Of a DNA stretch of 64,000 nt, positions 26,310 through 35,124 are shown piece by piece. A program made the translations under genes and the position numbers. The notes under the pieces are model-generated. The model ran no database searches and was not told where the DNA came from. It saw only the letters and a program-made list of their open reading frames with translations. The stretch's first letter is position 1; every line of letters begins with the position of its first letter. Source of the stretch: Fodinisporobacter ferrooxydans (GTDB lineage Bacteria > Bacillota > Bacilli > Tumebacillales > MYW30-H2); the NCBI RefSeq assembly GCF_022818495.1, contig NZ_CP089291.1:4481501-4545500 (forward strand). Direction: 5' to 3'.

Positions 26310-27787
26310 TTTTGATCATCCTTTGTTTTCAAATATCCTCTCTTGACTAGCTGCGTCTTAAATGCAGCATACTGCTCATCAAACCGTACATAACTATCCT
26401 GTGACGGCTCAACAACCGTTTCGATTTTTACCATGGAATCAACAGCCTCTTGTATATTTGAAAAAATAGTTTGACTCGCGGCAACGATGCACATCCCCAT
26501 GGCGGCCTCAGGAACACGAGGTTTATATAGCGGCGTGTTTAATATATTTGCTCGTATTTGCAACCATACAGAACTTTTCGCTGCCCCACCTGATACATAT
26601 ATTTTTTGTTTATTGGGCACACCCATCTCGTCCAACAAATCAAATGAAAGACGCTCCAAATATCCAATTCCTTCTAAAAAACCGGCATATCGATGTGCTT
26701 CATCTCGTTGCATGCCTTGCTCAAACCCTTTGGCTAACGAATGATGAAAAGGAAATCTTTCGCCCGTCCTTTGGAGTGGATAGCATAATAGTCCCGATGG
26801 TTCGTTGGGATTCACGGCATTGTTTAACGATTCATATTTATCTCGACCAAACTGAATTTCAAGTGCTTCACCACCGGTATTACTCGCACCACCTGGCATC
26901 CAATAGCCCATTGGATGTTTATGGGAATAGATCCTTTTTTGCAGATCAATATAGAGTCTGTCCGTTACGCCCTTAATAACCAACGTCGTCCCTATAGTCG
27001 AATTCCAATCTCCCGGATGCACAGCTCCAGCAGCAATTTGCGAAGCACATCCATCTGTCATCCCCGCTATAACCTGTGTGTTCGTTGAAAGTCCTGTTCG
27101 GGCGGCTGCCATTGAACAAACATTTCCGATACACGTGCCTGACTGGATAACCTTTGGCAATTGTCCTTCCAAACCTAACTTTTCTATATAGCCAGGCCAT
27201 TTCCCAGTTAACAAATCGTATCCGGACTTCAAAGCATTTGTTTCATCTGTATATTGAAAATCTCCTACCAATTTTCCGATTATAAAGTCAGTTGCATGGA
27301 TCCAGCGAAAGTTTTCACCCATCCATTCCGGATGCTCCCGCTCAAACCAGATCATTTTGGGAAGACCAAATGAAGCCGAAAATGAATAGCCAAGGCTATC
27401 CGCAACATCCGCACCCAATTCGTTACAAATACCTGCGTAACTAGCTGACCGGCGATCATTGTACATGATTGCCGGATGAATCGGATCACCCTTGTCATCC
27501 AGCAGGACAACTGTCCCCGATGTAGAAGTCACAGATAAGCAGATAATAGATTGTGGTGAACAGTTTCTTTCGTTTTTTGATAAAGCTTGCAGAACGCCGG
27601 TGATACATTCACACACACACTCCCACCACGTGTTGGGATCCTGCTCAACAGCGTCTTGGGAAATCCTTGCCGAAAGCTTAAATGGGAAAGTGGCCGAATA
27701 CTGGGCAAGAACTGTACCAGCGGAATCCGAAATAATAATACGAACTCCTTGTGTTCCCACGTCGATTCCTAACAATAATTGCTTCAT
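26306..27787 (-). CDS. FGGY-family carbohydrate kinase
   Basis: The 493-residue kinase has the N-terminal FGGY loop LLGIDVGTQGVRIIIS, MYNDRRSAS, GMTDGCASQIAAGAV, NSTIGTTLVIKGV and the C-terminal signature YVSGGAAKSSVWLQI. It belongs to a xylulokinase/ribulokinase-like branch and should phosphorylate a keto-pentose or related sugar. AAGGTG precedes the ATG; it lies 1 bp from the aldolase stop. It is one of four FGGY kinases in this island, so substrate assignment by homology is uncertain. Confidence 0.82.
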   Translation of the reverse strand: MKQLLLGIDVGTQGVRIIISDSAGTVLAQYSATFPFKLSARISQDAVEQDPNTWWECVCECITGVLQALSKNERNCSPQSIICLSVTSTSGTVVLLDDKGDPIHPAIMYNDRRSASYAGICNELGADVADSLGYSFSASFGLPKMIWFEREHPEWMGENFRWIHATDFIIGKLVGDFQYTDETNALKSGYDLLTGKWPGYIEKLGLEGQLPKVIQSGTCIGNVCSMAAARTGLSTNTQVIAGMTDGCASQIAAGAVHPGDWNSTIGTTLVIKGVTDRLYIDLQKRIYSHKHPMGYWMPGGASNTGGEALEIQFGRDKYESLNNAVNPNEPSGLLCYPLQRTGERFPFHHSLAKGFEQGMQRDEAHRYAGFLEGIGYLERLSFDLLDEMGVPNKQKIYVSGGAAKSSVWLQIRANILNTPLYKPRVPEAAMGMCIVAASQTIFSNIQEAVDSMVKIETVVEPSQDSYVRFDEQYAAFKTQLVKRGYLKTKDDQK

Positions 27788-27788
27788 A

Positions 27789-28454
27789 TTACACCTTCAT
27801 ATCTTTAAGCAGATTCACCCTATAAACTTCTGAATCAAGTTCCTTAATTTGGCGGCATTCTTCTTCTGTTAAAACTCTAGGAGAACCTAACTGCTTCGCT
27901 AAGATATAAATTTTGGCAGCATCCTCTAAAATTTCTGTACGATAGTATGCTTCCTTTAAATTAGAGCCAACAGTAATCGTACCGTGATTTCTAAGCAACA
28001 TCGCGTTTGCTTGTCCCAAGTCTTCTACCACTCGCTCAGCAAGTAGACGAGTCGTAGGCATAACATACTCCAAGCATGGAAGATCCCCAAGAATTGCAAC
28101 AAAATCTGCAAACATAGGTGGAACGGTCAAATCTACACTACTTACCGCAATAGAATAGATCGGATGTGCGTGTATAACTGCATAGATATCCGGTCGAACA
28201 CGATAGATAAAAAGGTGCAGTAAAGTTTCGGAGGAAGGCCTTAGTTCTCCCTCAACTTCACCTGTTGCAATATCAACGGAAATCCACTTATCTGCTGGTA
28301 TTTCATCCAATGCAAACCCCGACGGTGAGATATACATGATATCCCCACTCCGTGCACTGATGTTACCACCTGGTCCCGCCACCAATCCTTTTTTCACAAT
28401 ACGAGTGGCATACGAGCATAATTCTTCCCGTATATTCAAATGAACGTTTGACAT
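27789..28454 (-). CDS. Class II aldolase/epimerase (fuculose-phosphate aldolase or ribulose-phosphate 4-epimerase family)
   Basis: The 221-residue zinc enzyme has the glycine-rich phosphate loop AGPGGNISARSGD, PSGFALDEIP, the zinc histidines in VIHAHPIYS, and a further histidine in LLRNHGTITVG. It should split a ketose 1-phosphate into DHAP and a small aldehyde, or epimerise a pentulose phosphate. The ATG at 28454 follows GAGGTGA; the frame extends to 28517 but that would overlap the upstream gene. Its place among isomerase and kinases favours the aldolase reaction. Confidence 0.82.
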   Translation of the reverse strand: MSNVHLNIREELCSYATRIVKKGLVAGPGGNISARSGDIMYISPSGFALDEIPADKWISVDIATGEVEGELRPSSETLLHLFIYRVRPDIYAVIHAHPIYSIAVSSVDLTVPPMFADFVAILGDLPCLEYVMPTTRLLAERVVEDLGQANAMLLRNHGTITVGSNLKEAYYRTEILEDAAKIYILAKQLGSPRVLTEEECRQIKELDSEVYRVNLLKDMKV

Positions 28455-28488
28455 CTTATGATTCACCTCAGAATTCGTATCAAATTGA

Positions 28489-29685
28489 TCAAGGCATGTC
28501 CGGATGATTTGGACCAAAATGCTTAAGTATGACTATAGGTTCCGTCCGACTCCGATTTCGAATCGTCACACCTTCTTTGGCGGCTGTTTCACTTACAAAA
28601 AATTCATCGGAGCTAAGCTGGCCAAACCTAAGCATAATTGCAGACTCAGCATCGTAAACGCCAAATTCCCCATGTCCCTGAATCATAATACAGCCGTATG
28701 CGGCACTGTCTTTTACCGTAACTGTTTGCCCAGGTAGAATGGTTAATTCTTTCGCTGCAAAATACTCATTTCCATACGTAATCCATTTCTCAATATGACG
28801 CTCATCGGAATGATTACATAAAATTGGAGGTCTAAAGTAATTTTTCTTGTAATGTGGATCTATATTTTTTTCCCAATCCATTAAACGGAGAACGTACTCA
28901 ACATCAAATTTCTTATCATCCGGGCAATTTTCAACCAGAAATTCGTAAGGATAAACCTCACCGGAAACAATATTTTCGTAAACAGAGTTAACATCACTAT
29001 TCCATTGTGGTTCATACGTCAGGTAGGAACCAGGTGCATGTACGACCCCTGGTGGAGTGTACCAACCTGTACCAAGTTCGATCCGATACGCTCGTGAAAG
29101 TTCTGTAATCCGTGTATCACATGTTTCAAAGCTCAGTAAGCGCTCTCTTACTTGATCAATCGTTACATCCGGGTCAAATCCAAAGTAGGTAACCGGAAAT
29201 TCACCCGGATGATTGTTTAATTGATATGGAAAATAATAAGCTTCCGGCTTGCCTATTTTTCCGACAAACTCGGCTGCAGCATCACTCAGATGCAGATGAT
29301 GAAAAAGGGGGGTTTTAAAATCGAAAAACTTAGAATACATTGGCCAAGTGCCGTATTTTTGATATAACTCTTCACCAATGATACTCTTTCCGAGTTCCTC
29401 CACTGCGTCTTTAAATAAAAACTTGTCGTTTATATCCTCTGTTGGCGCAACATAGCTCATTCCTTCATCCGCCGGTGCCTGATCACCGTTCAGCGCCGGA
29501 ATAGCTGAAGAAAACCAACGTTCTTTGATTGCTCCGCGCTTTGTGCCAAGAGCATAGTAATCATCCGGATGTAGCCGCAATCGTCGTCCCGGCTGCCCAA
29601 ACCGTCGTGGAACAAAGTTGGGAATTAAGCGTAAAATTCCCTTTCCTTTCTCAAAAGTTTCGTGGATCTTCGTAGCTGTACTCAT
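28489..29685 (-). CDS. Cupin-type sugar isomerase (mannose-6-phosphate-isomerase-like)
   Basis: The 398-residue protein looks like a two-cupin sugar isomerase. It has FHHLHLSDAAAEFVGK, then GKPEAYYFPYQLNN, whose glutamate sits like the metal ligand of ManA-type enzymes, and TPPGVVHAPGSYLTYEPQ with a histidine ligand. A second cupin at the C-terminus contains GCIMIQGHGEFGVYD. AAGGAGGG precedes the ATG. It probably interconverts an aldose and a ketose, free or phosphorylated, supplying the kinases and aldolase of the same operon. The exact family is uncertain. Confidence 0.65.
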   Translation of the reverse strand: MSTATKIHETFEKGKGILRLIPNFVPRRFGQPGRRLRLHPDDYYALGTKRGAIKERWFSSAIPALNGDQAPADEGMSYVAPTEDINDKFLFKDAVEELGKSIIGEELYQKYGTWPMYSKFFDFKTPLFHHLHLSDAAAEFVGKIGKPEAYYFPYQLNNHPGEFPVTYFGFDPDVTIDQVRERLLSFETCDTRITELSRAYRIELGTGWYTPPGVVHAPGSYLTYEPQWNSDVNSVYENIVSGEVYPYEFLVENCPDDKKFDVEYVLRLMDWEKNIDPHYKKNYFRPPILCNHSDERHIEKWITYGNEYFAAKELTILPGQTVTVKDSAAYGCIMIQGHGEFGVYDAESAIMLRFGQLSSDEFFVSETAAKEGVTIRNRSRTEPIVILKHFGPNHPDMP

Positions 29686-29772
29686 ATGTTACCCTCCTTG
29701 TTACGATCTAAATAGTTATCGAAGTTCTATATTCTAAACAAGCACTGTTTCGACCAATTTTGATAGAGTAAC

Positions 29773-31263
29773 CTAACGAAATGCATCTAATTGATGAAAC
29801 GTATGTTTTAACAAAGAGTATTGTTCTTTATATATTTGATAGATTTCGCTATAAACTTGATGGTGTGTTTGGATAGGTTCATGACATTCGAGTGTTTGAA
29901 TCCATTGATCGGTTACTTGTTTTACAGAAGCAAATCCCCCGCTTCCAACAGCTGCCAAAACGGCTGCACCGTAGGCCGGACCTTCATTTGTATTAACTGT
30001 TGCAATCGGTTTATTAAAAATATCCGCCAATATCTGACGCCAAATTTTATTTTTGGAACCGCCACCAGTTACTCGAATCTCCTTTATTTCCACATCATTC
30101 ATCATTTGCAGTGAATCATTTAAACCGAATCCTACACCTTCTAAAATCGCCCTTGTAATATGTGCCCTTTGATGTGCCAAGGTTAAACCAACCAACTGTC
30201 CCTTTGCTTGCGGATCAGGATGTGGTGTCCGTTCTCCTACTAAGTATGGCAGGAACAAGAGACCTTCACTTCCTGCTCTTACATGATCGGCTTCTTGTAG
30301 AATTGTTTCATAGGACTCTTGGTTTGCACTGATTTCTTTCCACCACTTCAGTGATGCTGCAGCAGATAACATAACACCCATGGTATGCCATTGATCCGGT
30401 ACTGCATGGCAGAAAAAGTGCAAGGTATGTTGAAATGTTTTTAATGTATCGTCTCTGGCAACAAAAACCACGCCAGATGTTCCAAGTGCAACGGTTGCAA
30501 TACCACCTTCAACGACCCCAGAACCGACCGCTCCAGCAGCTTGATCTCCTCCGCCACCAACAACGGGTGTTCCTGCCGGAAGCCCAATTTCCTTTTGTAA
30601 ATATGATAATGTATATCCCGTCACTTCTTGGGATTCATACACATTAGGTAACCATTCCCTAGGGATATTTAGACTTTCCAATAAATGATTCGACCAATTT
30701 CTCTTTTTAACTTGCAGCAACAAAGTTCCGGAAGCATCTGAAACTTCTGTTGCAAATTCTCCAGTTAATCTGTATCGAATGTAATCCTTAGGCAACAGTA
30801 CCTTATCCACTTTTTCGTATATTTCAGGTTTGTTTTGTTTTACCCATAAAATTTTCGGTGCGCTAAACCCTGTTAATGCTCGGTTGCCGCTCTCTTCCAC
30901 GAGAGATTGAATACCAACCTTTTGCTCAATATATTCACACTCTTGTTCGGTTCGTTGGTCACACCACAAAATTGCATTGTACAGAGGTTTTCCATTCTTA
31001 TCTAAAAACACAGTTCCATGCATTTGACCGGACAAACCGATTCCCTTAATGTCACTTGCATCAACTTCAGGGTGTTGGATCAATTCTTGAATGGTTTCTT
31101 TTGTTTTTTTCCACCATATCTCGGGATCCTGTTCATACCATAAGGGTTGAGGATTTAGAAGAGGATATTCTCGAGAAGAATTTGCACATATACTACCGGT
31201 TTCATCTACTACTATACTTTTTACCGATGATGTACCTAAATCAATTCCAATAAATAAAGACAT
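29773..31263 (-). CDS. xylB: Xylulokinase
   Basis: The 496-residue enzyme phosphorylates D-xylulose to xylulose 5-phosphate. It has FIGIDLGTSSVKSIVV, the XylB sequence GIGLSGQMHGTVFLD, ILWCDQRT, VVGGGGDQAAGAVGSGV, ALGTSGVVF and the C-terminal RVTGGGSKNKIWRQI. A 217-bp gap with a weak terminator separates it from dhaL. A second xylulokinase gene lies at 46961-48460. Confidence 0.9.
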   Translation of the reverse strand: MSLFIGIDLGTSSVKSIVVDETGSICANSSREYPLLNPQPLWYEQDPEIWWKKTKETIQELIQHPEVDASDIKGIGLSGQMHGTVFLDKNGKPLYNAILWCDQRTEQECEYIEQKVGIQSLVEESGNRALTGFSAPKILWVKQNKPEIYEKVDKVLLPKDYIRYRLTGEFATEVSDASGTLLLQVKKRNWSNHLLESLNIPREWLPNVYESQEVTGYTLSYLQKEIGLPAGTPVVGGGGDQAAGAVGSGVVEGGIATVALGTSGVVFVARDDTLKTFQHTLHFFCHAVPDQWHTMGVMLSAAASLKWWKEISANQESYETILQEADHVRAGSEGLLFLPYLVGERTPHPDPQAKGQLVGLTLAHQRAHITRAILEGVGFGLNDSLQMMNDVEIKEIRVTGGGSKNKIWRQILADIFNKPIATVNTNEGPAYGAAVLAAVGSGGFASVKQVTDQWIQTLECHEPIQTHHQVYSEIYQIYKEQYSLLKHTFHQLDAFR

Positions 31264-31369
31264 ACAATAATCCTCTTTCTATTCCAAATTTTAAAATCTT
31301 CATTTTTTGGATCGACCCAATAACCATAATTCTTAATTCTATTTATCTTCCCATTTGTCAAAATAAACA

Positions 31370-31396
31370 TGTAAAAACACTACCCAGTTTGGTAGT
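31370..31396 (-). terminator. Weak terminator between dhaL and xylB
   Basis: ACTACC (31379-31384) pairs with GGTAGT (31391-31396). On the minus strand the hairpin is followed by GTTTTTAC, so it may lower expression of the genes downstream of dhaL. Confidence 0.45.
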
Positions 31397-31480
31397 AATA
31401 TAAAAAATACCATCCCTAAACTACGGAAGTGTTTTCATTAAATTGGACAGTAAATCCAGTTGAAATTGGATCTCTATTTA

Positions 31481-32128
31481 TCAACTTTTTGCTAGATTTG
31501 ATTGCTCAACTATGGAATCACGAATTGCTTTTACGACAACATAAGCGGAAGCTGCCCCTGGATCAATCCCGCCTTTCGAACGGATTCCCAGACGACTCGA
31601 TCTCCCAATATTAGAAATCATGTCTTTTGTTGAAAGCATTCCAGCTTCAGCAGCTTCGGCTGCCTTATCAAGTATTGAGACTAAGGAGTCCCCATTTTTC
31701 CATGATGATTCCAAAGTTTCCGTGCAAGGAAGCAACGTATCCAAAAGTGTTTTATCCCCAAGTTTTGCATTCCCACGTTGAGCGATTCCTTGAATCGCTT
31801 CCTTCCACGCCGCGACTGCATCATCCGCTTCAACACTAGTTTTACCACTGAATTTGCTGCTTGCACGCAAAAATGCTGTACCATAAAGCGGTCCGATCGA
31901 AGCGCCCACTGCAGCTATAAAAGCTTTTGCACATTGTTTGAGATAATCGCCACAATCCATTTGTTCCGTTACCGGAATCTCAATTACCGCGTTCCAACCT
32001 AATTCCATACTAATTCCATGATCGCCATCTCCAGCAAAGCTATCCAGCTCGCATAAATAATCTCGCTTATCACGAATAGCTGCTGCAACCGCTTTAAATG
32101 TGTTCTGTAAGTCGATAGCTCTGATCAT
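31481..32128 (-). CDS. dhaL: Dihydroxyacetone-kinase L subunit (DhaL)
   Basis: The 215-residue nucleotide-binding subunit has the conserved FAGDGDHGISMELGW with the metal-binding aspartates, SIGPLYGTAFLRAS, AQRGNAKLGDKTLLDTL and the ending GIRSKGGIDPGAASAY. Together with DhaK it phosphorylates dihydroxyacetone or a longer 1-hydroxy-2-ketose such as erythrulose. GGAGGG precedes the ATG. In the split, PTS-dependent form DhaL keeps a bound ADP that DhaM rephosphorylates, but no dhaM gene is visible in this window. Confidence 0.88.
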   Translation of the reverse strand: MIRAIDLQNTFKAVAAAIRDKRDYLCELDSFAGDGDHGISMELGWNAVIEIPVTEQMDCGDYLKQCAKAFIAAVGASIGPLYGTAFLRASSKFSGKTSVEADDAVAAWKEAIQGIAQRGNAKLGDKTLLDTLLPCTETLESSWKNGDSLVSILDKAAEAAEAGMLSTKDMISNIGRSSRLGIRSKGGIDPGAASAYVVVKAIRDSIVEQSNLAKS

Positions 32129-32156
32129 AACTTTCCCTCCATGTCTTACAAATTAG

Positions 32157-33149
32157 CTACAATTTAAAACAACCGGTTACTGCTGGTTTATCTATCAACT
32201 TTTTCAATTCTTCGTCCAGTTTTAACAATGTCAGAGAACATCCTCCCATTTCCATTGAAGTGATGTATTCCCCAACAAAAGAGCGATAAATTTGTATATT
32301 TCTTTTTTCCAACTCTTCCGCAATATTGTCATACATAATGTACAGTTCCATCAGAGAAGTGGATCCAAGTCCATTAACCAATACTGCAACCTCGGAACCT
32401 TCGAAATCGAAATCGTTACAAATCGTGTTCACCAATTCATTCGCTACATCTCTTGCCGGTAATAACGGTCCTTTTCGTACACCTGGTTCTCCATGTACGC
32501 CAAGTCCAAATTCCATTTCATTCTCACCTAAAATAAAACTTGGTTTCCCTGTTTGCGGAAGGGAGCAAGGTGTCAAGCCAACTCCCATGGAGCGTACCCA
32601 ATTGTTCGCTTTTTCTGTTGTTTGGAAAACTTCCTCTAGTGTACATCCTTCTTGTGCCTTTGCTCCTGCAATTTTATATACAAAAAATTCACCGGCGATA
32701 CCTCTTCGACGATTCGCTTCCTCTTTTGTAGCTGAAGCAACGTCATCACGAACAATGATCTGTTTCACATTGATGTCTTCCAATTCCGCTAATTCAGCAG
32801 CCATTGAAAAATTCATACAATCGCCCGAGTAATTTCCATAAATTAATAAAACACCATTACCCTGATGAACTTCTTGGATAGCCGACAATATTGGATAAGG
32901 AGAAGGTGAGGCAAAAATATTTCCGATCGCGACACCGTCTGCCATTCCTTCACCAACGTAGCCAATGAAAGCAGGCTTATGTCCGGATCCTCCGCCAATG
33001 ACAATCCCAACTTTATTGGCTTCTATTGTAGTGCGAACAACTGCTCTTGGATCTTTTTCACTTCGTCTGACAATTTCGCGATTGGCTCTTAAGAAACCAG
33101 ACAATGCATCATCAACAACATGATTTGGATTGTTGATCAACTTCTTCAT
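32157..33149 (-). CDS. dhaK: Dihydroxyacetone-kinase K subunit (DhaK), probably for a ketose such as erythrulose
   Basis: The 330-residue subunit binds its ketose covalently through a histidine hemiaminal: the candidate is H219 in FGLGVHGEPG. Other family motifs are VIGGGSGHKPAFIGYVGEG, FASPSPYPILSA, IYGNYSGDCMNF and NGLGSTSLMELY. I chose the ATG at 33149, 9 bp after GGGAGG; it overlaps the end of rpiB by 38 bp, so the genes are translationally coupled. The rpiB partner points to tetrulose 4-phosphate chemistry, as in the D-erythrulose kinase/isomerase pathway of mycobacteria. Confidence 0.88.
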   Translation of the reverse strand: MKKLINNPNHVVDDALSGFLRANREIVRRSEKDPRAVVRTTIEANKVGIVIGGGSGHKPAFIGYVGEGMADGVAIGNIFASPSPYPILSAIQEVHQGNGVLLIYGNYSGDCMNFSMAAELAELEDINVKQIIVRDDVASATKEEANRRRGIAGEFFVYKIAGAKAQEGCTLEEVFQTTEKANNWVRSMGVGLTPCSLPQTGKPSFILGENEMEFGLGVHGEPGVRKGPLLPARDVANELVNTICNDFDFEGSEVAVLVNGLGSTSLMELYIMYDNIAEELEKRNIQIYRSFVGEYITSMEMGGCSLTLLKLDEELKKLIDKPAVTGCFKL

Positions 33150-33606
33150 TATCATTTGCCTCCCACTCTAAATTTTCGTACATCTCGATCTTTTCAACCT
33201 TCCGGCCGGAATTTCCTCCTTGAAATTCACTTTCCAACCAGGTACTAACAATTTTCTTCGCCAGCTCCGGGCCGATCACTCTTGCACCCATGGTTAAAAT
33301 TTGTGCTGCGTTGCTCTTTCGCGCTCGTTCCGCTGAATAACAATCATGGCAGGTTGCCGCTCGCACACCTTTTACCTTATTCGCCGTTATTGCCACACCA
33401 AGTCCAGTGCCGCATAAGAGAATACCACGTTCAAACTTTTTTTGTTGGATTTCTTTGGAAACCTTGTACGCAATATCAGGATAATCGATCGCATCTTGAG
33501 AATAACACCCATAATCAACTGCTTCATGCCCACATTCTTGTAAATGAATCTTGATCAATTCTTTAAGAGTGAATGCAGCTTCATCGCATCCGATTGCAAT
33601 TTTCAT
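33112..33606 (-). CDS. rpiB: RpiB/LacAB-family sugar-phosphate isomerase
   Basis: The 164-residue isomerase starts MKIAIGCDEAAFTLKE and has the catalytic cysteine in LLCGTGLGVAITANK (C65), then RAATCHDCYSAERARKSNAAQIL. Members interconvert ribose 5-phosphate and ribulose 5-phosphate; the DerI branch isomerises D-erythrulose 4-phosphate to erythrose 4-phosphate. The start at 33606 follows AAGGAAGG; the frame extends to 33627. It leads the rpiB-dhaK-dhaL run. Which substrate it uses is inferred from its neighbours. Confidence 0.85.
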   Translation of the reverse strand: MKIAIGCDEAAFTLKELIKIHLQECGHEAVDYGCYSQDAIDYPDIAYKVSKEIQQKKFERGILLCGTGLGVAITANKVKGVRAATCHDCYSAERARKSNAAQILTMGARVIGPELAKKIVSTWLESEFQGGNSGRKVEKIEMYENLEWEANDNEEVDQQSKSCC

Positions 33607-34049
33607 CTTTACCTTCCTTTCTTTCAACCCTTAAAATACTCTATTTTATTTATTTTATTTTCATTTCAATTTCATTTTTTTATTTTCGTTTTGACATTGC
33701 TTTCTATCAACTAAATTTTTTGATATTGAAAATAATTAAGTTACTTTCCCCTCCGAATTTTATTTACTTTAAATCGATGACTCTATATTATCCATTTTAC
33801 TTTTTATCTACATAATGTCAATTGTTTATTTTTATTTATTTTCATATTTTTATATATGCGTGGAATTATTTTTTATTTAATTTTTATTATTTTTTATTTT
33901 AAGTCTATATCCCGATATAAACAGAAATTGACCGAAAATGACTTCTATTAAAATAGCCAGAATCCTAATTCATTTGAAATCAGGACCCCAGCTAAACAAA
34001 TACGAATGAAAATTATTGAATCCATAACATTTAATTCACAGCATTATGT
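33607..34049. promoter_or_regulatory. Very AT-rich intergenic region with TTTTCRTTTT repeats
   Basis: This 443-bp gap precedes rpiB. It is extremely AT-rich and holds T-rich repeats with the core TTTTCRTTTT or close variants at 33658-33667, 33669-33679 and 33683-33692. They resemble tandem sites of DeoR-family repressors. Similar cores occur near lacI, deoR, the SDR at 41995 and the transketolase pseudogene. No clear -35/-10 pair stands out and no gene is visible. Confidence 0.4.
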
Positions 34050-35078
34050 TTATTCGTTTTGCATATCAATAATAACCTTAATATGTCCTTTACCTGTCTC
34101 AACTTGCGATATGGCTTTGTCAAATTCGGAAATACTATAGCGATTTGTTACAATATCTTTTACTTTCACGATCCCATTCTGAATAAACTTGATAGCTCGA
34201 TCAAAACAATGGGTCTGTGCAAATGATCCGATAATCTTTAGCTCTTTTCTAAAAATTTCATAGGGACTTATACTGATTCGGTCATTTTCCTCCGCCACAC
34301 CATAAATGACAATTTTCGCACCGTATTTGGCAAATTGCGGGCAATGTTCAATCACCTCTTTGGCACCAGTCGCATCAACGATTATGTCAAATCCTTTCGG
34401 AAAGAGGCTTTTTATTTCAGTTTCATGTTTTGAATAGTCGGATCGATCCATAACGATTACGTTATCTGCAGCTAACTTTTTTATTAAATCTAATTTCGTC
34501 TTGTCAGAAGCTACCACTACCAAATTTGCTGCACCCGCGTGTTTTAATAATTGCGCCAAGACGATTCCCGTCGGGCCAGCGCCGAACATTAAAATATCAT
34601 CGCCCGGTTTTACGTCAATGACATCAATGCCATGAACCGCACATGCCGTTGGCTCGATCATGACCGCTTCATCATATGATAGATCGCCAATCGGGAATAC
34701 TTTATCATGATTCACAACTACGTATTCAGCGAACCCACCGGAACCATTGCATCCTAATGAGTAAAAGTTTTCACAGAATAAAGGTTGATTTCTTCTGCAA
34801 TAATAGCAGTGCCCGCATAAAACGGTATTATCGGCAGCTACCCGATCTCCGGGTTTAAAATCTTTTACCGCGGCCCCAACTTTCACGACTTCTCCAACAA
34901 ATTCATGCCCCGGAACAAGAGGGAAACCGGAAATAAATTCGCCATGATGTATATGAACATCGGTTTTGCATACACCACATGCTTTTACTTCGATTAATAC
35001 CTGTTGATCCTTAATTTCAGGATTTTCTACTTCTTTCACTGAAAATTCCAGTGGTTTTTCATATAAAACGGCCTTCAT
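34050..35078 (-). CDS. Zinc-dependent polyol dehydrogenase (MDR family, arabinitol-dehydrogenase-like)
   Basis: The 342-residue enzyme has catalytic zinc ligands in ACGVCKTDVHIHHGE and GHEFVGEV, the structural zinc cluster CGHCYYCRRNQPLFC, and the Rossmann stretch ILMFGAGPTGIVLAQLL. It should oxidise a secondary alcohol of a polyol (tetritol or pentitol) to a ketose with NAD(P)+. It is the last gene of the lacI/ABC transporter run and lies 46 bp after the other dehydrogenase. Exact polyol and product are not predictable. Confidence 0.85.
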   Translation of the reverse strand: MKAVLYEKPLEFSVKEVENPEIKDQQVLIEVKACGVCKTDVHIHHGEFISGFPLVPGHEFVGEVVKVGAAVKDFKPGDRVAADNTVLCGHCYYCRRNQPLFCENFYSLGCNGSGGFAEYVVVNHDKVFPIGDLSYDEAVMIEPTACAVHGIDVIDVKPGDDILMFGAGPTGIVLAQLLKHAGAANLVVVASDKTKLDLIKKLAADNVIVMDRSDYSKHETEIKSLFPKGFDIIVDATGAKEVIEHCPQFAKYGAKIVIYGVAEENDRISISPYEIFRKELKIIGSFAQTHCFDRAIKFIQNGIVKVKDIVTNRYSISEFDKAISQVETGKGHIKVIIDMQNE

Positions 35079-35124
35079 CCCAATTCCCCCTTATCGCATG
35101 TATAAAGATGTTAAAAGAAAAGAA

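Noticed and set aside
33620-33910. AT-rich region before rpiB as a replication or plasmid origin
   Set aside because: No DnaA-box cluster, no iterons and no replication gene nearby; it is better explained as a repressor-controlled promoter region.
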